From Scylla paramamosain (Eukaryota; Arthropoda; Malacostraca; Decapoda; Portunidae), in NCBI RefSeq assembly GCF_035594125.1, contig NC_087156.1, positions 25,303,997-25,367,996 of the forward strand: a stretch of DNA of 64,000 bases. Direction: 5' to 3'. The translations under genes and the position numbers were made by a program. The notes below the pieces were generated by a model, which saw nothing but the letters and a program-made list of their open reading frames with translations, searched no databases and was not told the origin of the DNA. Position 1 is the first letter of the stretch. Each line of letters begins with the position of its first letter. This document shows, piece after piece, positions 56,394 to 64,000 of the stretch.

Positions 56394-57002
56394 AGAAAGA
56401 AAATGATAGTTTATGTGTGTGTGTTTTTCCTGTGAGTGAGAAGTGAGAATGTGTGTGTTTGAGTGAATGAGAGTGAGATAAAGGATTTGTTTTTCACTTT
56501 TGTAAAAAGTTAAAATTTTGTGTGCCTTTGTGTTTTGTGTGCATGAGTGAGAATCAGAATGAGTGAGAGAGAGAAAGATTGGGAGAGTCAGAATGAGTGA
56601 GTGAGAGGGAGAAAGAATGGGAAAGAGGGGAAGAATAGGATTTGCTTTTGTTATGGTTTAAGTTGATGTGTTCTTTTGTGTGTGAGAAAGAGAGGCATTA
56701 GGAGAGTGATAGAGTGTGTGTGTGTGTGTGATTCACCTACGGTCATCTGCTGGTCACCCAGCCAGCCATTACCCTACGGAAAGAGCTCAAAGCTCATAGT
56801 GACCAATCTTTGGGTAGGACTGAGACCACTTACACACCACACAGTGAGGTCACAATCCCTTGGGTTACATCCCTTACCTACTTGCTACTAGGTGAACAGG
56901 AGCTACACATTAAGAGGCTTGCCCATTTGCCTCACTGCACCCAGGATTTGAACCCGGGCCTTCTTGGTTGTGAGCCGAGCATGTTAACCACTACACCACG
57001 CT

Positions 57003-57038
<36 letters not shown>

Positions 57039-57215
57039 AAGAGAGTCTGACTTGGAAGGAAAGGGAAAAAAAGATTGAGAGAGAGAGAGAGAGAGATTTT
57101 GTTATGGTGCAAATTTTGTGTGTCCTTTTGTGTGAGTGAAAAAATAAGAGTGGGTGAGAAAGAGGATGGATGTGGGAGAAAAGACTGGGTTTTGTTCATG
57201 ATGATACAAGTATTT

Positions 57216-57251
<36 letters not shown>

Positions 57252-57720
57252 AAGTGAGTGAGAATGTGTGAGGGAGTGAGAGAATGAGGGTGTATGAGTG
57301 AGTGAGAGAGAAGTAATTATAGGGTTTTTGGTTTGTGTTGGTATAAGTTTGTATGTTTTTTGTGAGTGAGAGTGGGAGAGAAAAAAAAATATGGGTTTTG
57401 GTTTTGTAAAGATTAAATTCTGTGAGTGAGAGTGAGAGAGAAAAAAAATATGGGTTTTGGTTTTGTAAAGATTAAAATTTGTGTTTTCTTGTTTGCTTTT
57501 CTGTGAAAGTAGGACTGAGCATGAACAAGCGAGAGGAGAAGGGGAAGATTAACTTTAGTTTTGTAAAGGTTTAAAATTTGTGTCTGTGTGTGACTGAGTG
57601 AGTGGGTGAGTGAGTGAGAGTGAGAGTGGGTGTGTGAGGGGAAGGGAAAATATTGGTTAGTTTTGTTTTGTGATGGTTTAAAATTTACGTTCTTTTGGGC
57701 AAGTTTATAATGTGAACATG
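56276..57720. repeat. Degenerate GAGTGAGA/TTTTGTAAAG minisatellite, about eight units
   Basis: A unit of roughly 70-130 bases repeats. Each has a GAGTGAGAGAG-type purine block, then GG(G/A)TTTTGTTTTGTAAAGG, then TTTAAAATTTGTGT and CTTTTGTGTG. The best pair is 57365-57480, where two 60-base units are nearly identical. A SINE (56730-57002) interrupts it. Confidence 0.65.
56730..57002 (-). mobile_element. tRNA-derived SINE, copy 2
   Basis: Near-identical to 46866-47147: B box GGTTCAAATCC at 56954-56944, and the same body ending TAGGTGAATC followed by (CA)n on the minus strand. An internal loss of about 12 bases relative to copy 1 lies near 56842. It is inserted in the degenerate minisatellite. 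Confidence 0.85.
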
Positions 57721-57964
57721 TATTTATGTGAGAGAGAGAGGGAGAGTGAAATAGAGTAGTGAAAAAGAGTACACCATCAGTTAGGTTAAATATATAAAAC
57801 CAAGTTAAATGTAAATACAATGACATTCTCAACAGCCTTCAGTGTACCTGTGAGTGTCTCCCAGAACAGTGATTACACTTACAGGAGACACACTGCATGC
57901 ATCTTAAGACATGGTGGCAGTATGGCTCAGGCTTGGTTATAGGTATTTGTGAGAGGCTAATATG

Positions 57965-58194
57965 TACTGTCTCAGCTTGTCCTGTCTTTCATTGTACAGA
58001 TGGTGATGCAGTGTACATTTGTGTGTGTCTTGCCCCATCTTTCATTGTACATATAGTGATGCTGTGTGTGTTTCTTGCCCAGTCTTTCATTGTACAGATA
58101 GTGATGCAGTGTGTGTGTCTTGTCTGGTCTTTCATTGTACTCATAGTGATCCAGTGTGTGTGTTTTGCCCAGTCTTTAATTGTACAGATGGTGA

Positions 58195-58262
<68 letters not shown>
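57965..58262. repeat. 50-bp minisatellite, five units, ending in (GT)n
   Basis: The unit is TTGCCCAGTCTTTCATTGTA then CAGATAGTGATGCAGTGTGT. Five copies occur at about 57972, 58032, 58077, 58122 and 58167, each followed by GTGTG of varying length; the last grows into a 60-base GT array. Another unit lies at 59648-59690. Confidence 0.85.
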
Positions 58263-58264
<2 letters not shown>

Positions 58265-58311
58265 TTCACCTACGGTTGTCTTCTGGTCACCCAGTCAGCT
58301 GTTCCCCTACA
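58262..58311 (-). mobile_element. 3' terminal 50 bases of the tRNA-derived SINE, fused to LINE B
   Basis: The plus-strand reading GATTCACCTACGGTTGTCTT and CTGGTCACCCAGTCAGC equals the end of the SINE at 46866-46915. It stops abruptly at 58311, where LINE B reverse transcriptase sequence begins in the same orientation. Confidence 0.75.
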
Positions 58312-59125
58312 TCCTCCATCCATCTCAATGTTACTCTCTTTAGTCCTCTTTCATTCTCAGACTTCCACATAAGGCTTTTGTGGGGAACTTTATCAGATGC
58401 TTTTTTGAGATCCAGGTATATTGCATCAACCCATCTGTCCATTTCCTGCACTCTACCTATTACACTCATATAAAAGCTCAGTAGATTTGTGACACAAGAT
58501 CTCCCTTTCCTGAATCCAAATTGCTTTTCTGTAATTATCTTGTCATCTTTTAAATATTGCACCCATCTATGTTTAATTACTATTTCACAAAGCTTGCTTA
58601 CAATATTTGTTAGTGACACTGGTCTGTAATTTAATGGTTCCATTTTATTTCCCTCTTTGTATATTAGGACTGTTAGCTCTTTTCCATTCCTTTGGTACTC
58701 TCAATGAGCTGTTAATTATATCCCATATGGGTTCCTCCATTTGTTCTCTGCATTCTTTTAATATCCATCCATTTATTTGATCAGGTCCCATAGCTTTCTT
58801 AACATCCAGCTCTTCCAGTAGCTTCTTGATTTCTTTTCTCTTTACCTTTATCTCCTGTATTCTCTCATTCTGAGATACCACTTTCAGTGCCACAAAATCG
58901 ATTTCCTTTGTAAACACAGATTGAAAAATCTCATTCATTATTTAACTCATCTCAGTAGTCTCATAAATTCTTCCTTCTCTTTTTAACTTATGTCATCCTT
59001 ATTTCATTTTTCCATTTACATATCTGTAGAAGAGCTTGGGCTCTTTCTTGCATTCTCTTACTATGTCACTTTCAAAATTTCTTTCTTCTTCTCTTATTAT
59101 ACCATATTCATTCCTTGCCTTTATG
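58312..59125 (-). mobile_element. LINE B copy, RT fingers and palm only
   Basis: The minus strand encodes IREEERNFESDIVRECKKEP-like sequence near 59080, [89 protein letters not shown] and RWMED. It ends there instead of at the usual 3' terminus. A Tigger-like MITE cuts it at 59126. Confidence 0.8.
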
Positions 59126-59127
59126 TA

Positions 59128-59597
59128 CAGTAAAATCCCTCTCATCCGGCATTTGAGTATCTGGCAGCTTCAAGTATCCGACACATTTTTCCCCGAGCCT
59201 TAAAATCAATAAAAAATCAATGTGTACTCATAAAATCGATTAAAATTCCCGCGCGAGGCACACTTTGTCCCCTCGCCACCAGAGCGCACTGCTTCGCGCC
59301 ACCCGCGGCCCACTGCACTGTGTTTACTCAGTGACTCAGTCCCGCGTGTGCACTGTTTATCGCCTGACGCTTTATCATGCCTAAAGTTGTAGAAAAGAGG
59401 AAGCGTGTTGTGCTTACACTTAAGCAGCTTATCAGATCAGCTGCTGATTAAGATCAGCTGATCTTTGTTATGGTAAGGTGCGTGAGTGTAGGGTGGTGAT
59501 TGTGGACATAATTTCACTTCTATTCAAGTATCCGGGAATATTCAAGTATCCGGCATGTCGGCGGTCCCATTGATGCCGGATAAGAGGGATTTTACTG
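59128..59597. mobile_element. Tigger/pogo-like MITE, 470 bp, TA target duplication
   Basis: Inverted ends CAGTAAAATCCCTCTCATCC (left) and CAGTAAAATCCCTCTTATCC (right, minus strand) are each bordered by TA (59126-59127, 59598-59599). Inside, ATG at 59377 opens MPKVVEKRKRVVLTLKQL, the characteristic start of pogo/Tigger transposases (CENPB-type DNA-binding domain). It is followed almost at once by a stop, so this is an internally deleted derivative of an autonomous element. Confidence 0.85.
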
Positions 59598-59599
59598 TA

Positions 59600-59608
59600 T
59601 TCTTAGTA

Positions 59609-59648
<40 letters not shown>

Positions 59649-59697
59649 GCCCTGTCTTTCAATGTACAGATGCTGATGCAGTGTGTGTGTGTGTGTG

Positions 59698-59754
<57 letters not shown>

Positions 59755-59790
59755 GTAATAGTGTGTGTGTGTGTGTGTGTGTGTGTAGAG
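59600..59790. repeat. (GT)n, one 50-bp minisatellite unit, (AAT)n, (GT)n
   Basis: GT to 59647, then GCCCTGTCTTTCAATGTACA and the rest of one unit of the 57965 minisatellite, then (ATA)n at 59698-59755 and GT to 59787. Confidence 0.85.
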
Positions 59791-60419
59791 AGAGTTAATT
59801 AGTCAACATAAGGACTACGACAATGCAGTTCATAATGCGCTCATATATTCAATAATACACTCCTAATTAATTTGGATCAATTGTTTATACAGGATTTCGT
59901 TGTTATAGTAACAGGTGCATTGCAGTGCATTTTACAATTTCGTTCGCATTCCGCAGCAGGGAGGGTCGTCGCTTAAGTTTTGTAAATGTAAACAAACACA
60001 TGCCACTGGTGGCTGTGTCACCGCAGCCTGCACGGGCTTCTGAAAACCCTAACAATAAGGATAAATACACGCCAAAAGGTGCTGCTGGCTGCTGGTAGGT
60101 AAAGGGTACTTCCTATATATGTAGGAGTGTGGAAGTGAGAAATGTAAGCTAGAATGATTGGTGAATATAAAGAAAATCGACTGTCACTATGTCGGATGGA
60201 AAAAAAAAAAAAAAGTTAATGTGCAGAATAGCTGCTCCCGGTCGATGCTTTTTTTTTTATTATTTAATTTTAGGAGAGGACCATAGCGCTCTACACATTT
60301 AGGAGTATTGTTTTTGCTTACCTTTATGGATACTAAGAAACTTACTTTATTGAAGTTTTCGTCGTAAATTAAGTTTCCGTGAAATAGGGAATTTTTTTGT
60401 TAGATAATACTCATCTGCT

Positions 60420-60491
60420 GTTTACAAATATTGCCGCCGCCTTCTCGTGACCCGTAACGATGGCCACCGTTGTGGTCTAATCAGGTCTAAG
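60420..60491 (+). other. Candidate 5'UTR exon of the right-edge gene
   Basis: A short CpG-rich block (GCCGCCGCC, TCTCGTGACCCGTAACG) ends in a perfect AAG/GTAAGC donor at 60492. It contains a six-codon upstream frame (MATVVV, stop). The next useful acceptor is at 63222. The link is inference from signals only. Confidence 0.35.
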
Positions 60492-60949
60492 GTAAGCACT
60501 AATATTTTTTTTTTAATGTGAAATGTGTGTAGTTTGCGAGATCAGGTTAGGTTAGGTTCTGTTCGGTTCGTGTTTCCCACCCATAAAACCCACTTCCCGT
60601 TGAGTTCCCGAGATCATAGGGGGATGAGGGGAGAAGAGGAAAAAAGAAGTATTTCCGATGTGTTAGCTCAAAATTGTCAAAAAAAAAAAAGTTTGTACAT
60701 GAAATATAGTTTGGTCTTGTAAAAAAATACCAGGTCTATTTTTTGGAACAAGCTCAATTCTTATCTCGGTTTTATTATAGTTTAAGCCATTACACACTAC
60801 GTGGTAATAACCTACCTCATTTTGTTCTTCTCACTATTCACATCATTTCTAATGATTACACTACTTGTCGGAAATTAATAATAACGCCACAATAGGCCTG
60901 GGAATGCACAGCGCTCTCAACTTTTTCTAAGTCCACAGGTAAACATAAA

Positions 60950-61150
60950 TGGTGTATTGTTGCCTGAACTTCAGTTGTTTAATGCTTTGAATTGTGGGTA
61001 GCTGCTGGATAGGATCACTGTGTCTATAATTCCTCGGGCCAATCACATGCTACCACCACTTAACACCACGAGTTGCACCAATAGGAAGTCTCTATAAGTA
61101 CCCATAAGCTGCGCGGGCAGGTTAGGTTAGGTTAGGTTAGGTTAGGTTCC
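60950..61150 (+). promoter_or_regulatory. Promoter-like block: CCAAT boxes and TATA
   Basis: CCAAT occurs at about 61040 and 61079, and TATAAG at 61095, 25-30 bases before a GC-rich CTGCGCGGGC. A (TTAGG)n run follows immediately. It could drive the gene starting at 63.2 kb, or be coincidence. Confidence 0.25.
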
Positions 61151-62765
61151 CCACAGGCCCCCAAGCTTGCTTGAGAGATTGGGGGGCCGTGGGTAGAGAT
61201 TGGGGACATTGGCTTAAACTATAAATTTACCCTTATCTCTTCAAAATATGATGCTTCTTTCAAAAGTTTTTTTTTTTTTCTCTGTGCAGACCCCTAGGAA
61301 ACAATGTTTTCTTAAATTTAGCATCACAGTAACGAATGTAAAGAAAGCCCTTATTTCCAGGGTTTGCACTGAAAATAAACTATCATTTGAAAAAAAAGGC
61401 ATCAAATATTAAGGGAAAACAAACTTAACTTGTTCTCTGCAGTAAAAAATGTATAAATCAAAGTGAGGTATGCAGTCGCTGACTGGGTGCAACCTCCTGC
61501 CTGCCTCAACCACAGCCACAATCCTCCTGGCCCAGCTGGTATGCAGTGCGCACTGCCCCACCCTATCCTACCTGCCCCGTCACACTCCGTTGTAACAACC
61601 ATTCATTGCTTACAAACCACATCTAATCTGACCGAACCTAACCTAACTTAACCAAACTTAACCACACCTAATCTAACCAAACCAAACCTAACCTAAACAC
61701 TGAGCATCTTTACCTTTGAATTTCTGTACAACCTCTTCAAAGGTCAGAGAATAAGAGCCACATGCCATCTTCAATGAAAAACAAATGCAAGACTGCCCTG
61801 CCTCCACCTGTTGACCACTTCTAATTCAAAATTTACCGTTAATGATTGCTGATTGGCTAACGCAAGACAAATGAACCTATGAAAATGAAATTATGCTGAG
61901 TCTGCACCCTGTGACATAATGTGCATGGACACATGAACACACATTCCTGTCCTTCATAAGACACATGTCTCAGGCAACTGGCTAGCCCAGTGTCGTGTTA
62001 GCTACAGTATGTGACAGGTATCGTGCATTTAGGTAATTGAAAAAGACAAAATTAAGGGTTTGCACAACATTTCTTTGTTACTTCCTTACTAGTTTTAACC
62101 TAAGGAAACAGTGGAGAGGTAAAAAATAATAACATTAAGACCCGGGTGTAATCTACATATTAGCCTAAGTGAGGTTAGGCCGGGTTAGATTAGGTTACGT
62201 TAGGTTAGGTTAGGTTAGGCTGGGTTGTTAGGTTTGGTTAAGTTACAGTAGGTTAGGTTTGGTTAGGTGGCACTAGTCTGTAATTTAATGATTCCATTTT
62301 ATTCCCCCTTTGTATATTTGGACTATGTTAGCTCTTTTCCATTCCCTTGGTACTTTTCCTTCTCTCAACGTTAATATTGTTGAAAGTATCTCTTGATTAA
62401 GAATTTGAGGAAGTAACAAGAACATTGAGTGAACCTGTCACTTTCTCTGTTGGTGTGTCATCCAGACCAGCCTCACCTGCAATAACTATAGAATATTTGG
62501 TGTTATTACATAAGTTTTGTATATCTTTACTGTCCCAAATTATTTGTTCCTGAGATATTAATTTTTATCAAATTTATCGTTTCCTCCCTGAACGCTACGT
62601 TACCTTGCGCCATGATGGTCTGCACTCTGCAGGCAGGGTTAGGAGGAAGAGGAATGAAGAGGGGTAAAGAAGGGGAGGAAGGGGCGGTAAATCTTTTAGG
62701 TTAGGTTTAGTTAGGTTTGATTAGGTTAGGTTTGGTTAAGTTAGGTTTAGTTAGGTTTAGTTGAA
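61115..62765. repeat. Scattered TTAGG-type telomere-like arrays in both orientations
   Basis: GGTTA units: six perfect at 61119-61149, about a dozen imperfect at 62163-62262, about ten imperfect at 62695-62762. A run in the opposite sense (CCTAA) lies at 61635-61705. TTAGG is the ancestral arthropod telomere repeat, retained in decapods. Surrounding sequence is ordinary, so this is interstitial. No gene was seen between 61150 and 62160. Confidence 0.7.
62264..62360 (-). mobile_element. Small LINE B scrap
   Basis: Matches 58615-58705 almost base for base (CTGTAATTTAATGATTCCAT, then GCTCTTTTCCATTCC). Ends on both sides are abrupt. Confidence 0.7.
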
Positions 62766-62867
62766 CTCTGTTTTTTCATTGTCATACATGAGGACAAAAC
62801 TACATTTTTCTGGTAGATTTTGGTGCTTTTTGGATGAATCTGTGCTTGTTTTCATTGCAAATCAATG

Positions 62868-62898
<31 letters not shown>

Positions 62899-63222
62899 GA
62901 GGTGTATAAAAAGTTATTTATGATAGAAATGGGTATTAGATTCATTCAAAGCACAGCAAAATCTATCAGAAAAATGTAGTTTTCTTCAAAAATGTTAGGC
63001 GGGTGCACTTGTATAAATTTAGCATATATTTTTACCACTCCTTTAGTGATACTATACATACATATATATGGTCAGTGTTTTGATAACAAAAAAATAATAA
63101 AAAAGTTAGTTTTAGGTCATAGTTGTGTCTTTGGTCATTACCTTTGTAGCTGCAGCATATGATCACTCTTTAGTTTGTAGAACTTGCATTTTTTTCCCAC
63201 TTTCACTTGTTCTTTGTATCAG

Positions 63223-63314
63223 ATTTCATCTAAATGAAGAGAAAGCAAGGAGATTGTGATTGTGAGGAGACTGTGAAGAGACTCACTTCAGCAGGAACCT
63301 TACTTCCAGATAAG
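63223..63314 (+). CDS. First coding exon of an unidentified gene running off the right edge
   Basis: Acceptor TTCTTTGTATCAG, then ATG at 63234 and 27 codons (MKRKQGDCDCEETVKRLTSA, then GTLLPDK), then a GTAAGA donor at 63315. The exon ends in phase 0. The N-terminus is charged and Cys-containing, with no family I recognise. No second exon was found before 64000. Confidence 0.5.
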
Positions 63315-64000
63315 GTAAGAAATTGTGAAAGGTTTTCCAATATTGTAGATGGTAACCTTTCATTGTTTGGTTATATTGAAGAAAGTAACAAATGTCATGG
63401 GTTATTACCATTGAACATAAGATTGTAGGAACATAAGAAAGTAAGCAGTTAGCCTACACAAGGTAGCTCCTGAGCACTTAAAATTTACTATTGGTTATCA
63501 TTATCCTGAAATTTAACCAATTTATCCAATATCTCTGGATTGACCACAGACATTAGTTTGTTCCATTCATGTACAACTCAACTTGTGAGCCAATTTTTGC
63601 TTATCTTCATTTTAAATCTAACTCTAACTTGTAATCATCTGAACATGTTGTAACTTCTTCTCTGAAAATAAGTTTATGCTTTCTTTAATTCTTTTACCAA
63701 TTTAAATACATGTTTAAATGTTCTTTTACCAATTTAAATACAGCTTAAGATGTTTGAACTTATCCTCTCTGTTTCCATCACTAACCACCATCTTCACTAC
63801 TATCACCATCACATATAGTAGTATCTTCATCATAGCAGCTGCATTGTTACAGTTGGCACAATAATTACTACCATCACTATCTCAGTGGTCATAGTACCCA
63901 CCACTACCCTTCATATAGAATTTAGCAGGGATCAGAAGAGGTGGAAGGTTAAGTGGAAAAAGAGAGGTGCCACAGGTCCATCTTTTTTATAACTCAAGTT
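63315..64000. other. Intron-like right edge with repeat scraps
   Basis: GGAACATAAGAAAGTAAGCA at 63428 resembles decapod CR1-type repeat sequence. TTCTTTTACCAATTTAAATACA-like 22-base units are duplicated at 63686 and 63720. No coding exon recognised. Confidence 0.4.

Noticed and set aside
57965..58262. CRISPR-like array of regularly spaced 50-bp repeats
   Set aside because: Units are head-to-tail without unique spacers and grade into (GT)n; a eukaryotic minisatellite.
61115..61150. A true chromosome end
   Set aside because: Only six perfect TTAGG units, with ordinary sequence and a gene start on the far side.

Overview
The window reads as a piece of a crustacean nuclear genome, most likely a decapod such as a crab. 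The signs are intron-rich genes with GT-AG junctions, extremely long pure (TA)n, (CT)n, (CA)n and (TAA)n microsatellites, blocks of the arthropod telomere motif TTAGG, and many broken copies of several non-LTR retrotransposon families. Assignment below arthropod level is inference from repeat style.

Three host genes can be reconstructed. (1) Minus strand, about 10.66 kb down past base 1: a secreted protein with a helical N-terminal region leading into a trypsin-like domain. It has a TATA/Inr promoter and a separate 5'UTR exon; the catalytic part lies outside the window. (2) Plus strand, 22.34-32.59 kb: a complete 10-exon arylsulfatase (ARSB/ARSI/ARSJ-like, 573 aa in the model). Its third coding exon exists in two homologous versions, each 227 nt with the same splice phases, the arrangement expected of mutually exclusive exons. 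(3) Plus strand, about 34.89-53.91 kb: a complete SLC35D-type nucleotide-sugar transporter (about 350 aa, about 10 membrane segments). A fourth gene appears to begin at the right edge, with a possible 5'UTR exon at 60.4 kb and a 27-codon first coding exon at 63.23 kb.

The rest is almost entirely mobile and repetitive DNA, much of it inside introns. LINE A has at least eight copies or remnants, one with a 5' inversion of the twin-priming type. LINE B is a CR1-like family ending in AGGTAAAT(A/G)(CA)n. LINE C is another CR1-like element with a 592-codon RT frame. LINE D is GC-rich and frameshifted. A tRNA-derived SINE shares its 3' terminus with LINE B, and a second (CA)-tailed insertion has a perfect 12-bp target duplication. 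DNA transposon remnants include a probable PIF/Harbinger element whose inverted ends are 4.1 kb apart and enclose LINE D, a hAT MITE with a perfect 8-bp target duplication, a hAT transposase fragment, and a Tigger-like MITE retaining a transposase start. There is also a Ty3/Gypsy integrase remnant.

Region by region: 0-10.7 kb, protease-homologue gene with LINE A and microsatellites in its introns; 10.7-21.6 kb, intergenic transposon nest; 22.3-32.6 kb, sulfatase; 32.6-34.7 kb, intergenic; 34.7-54.2 kb, transporter; 54.2-60 kb, minisatellites and nested SINE/LINE/MITE; 60-64 kb, TTAGG-like arrays and the start of the last gene. The host genes show no obvious shared pathway, though the sulfatase and the nucleotide-sugar transporter both belong to glycan metabolism.
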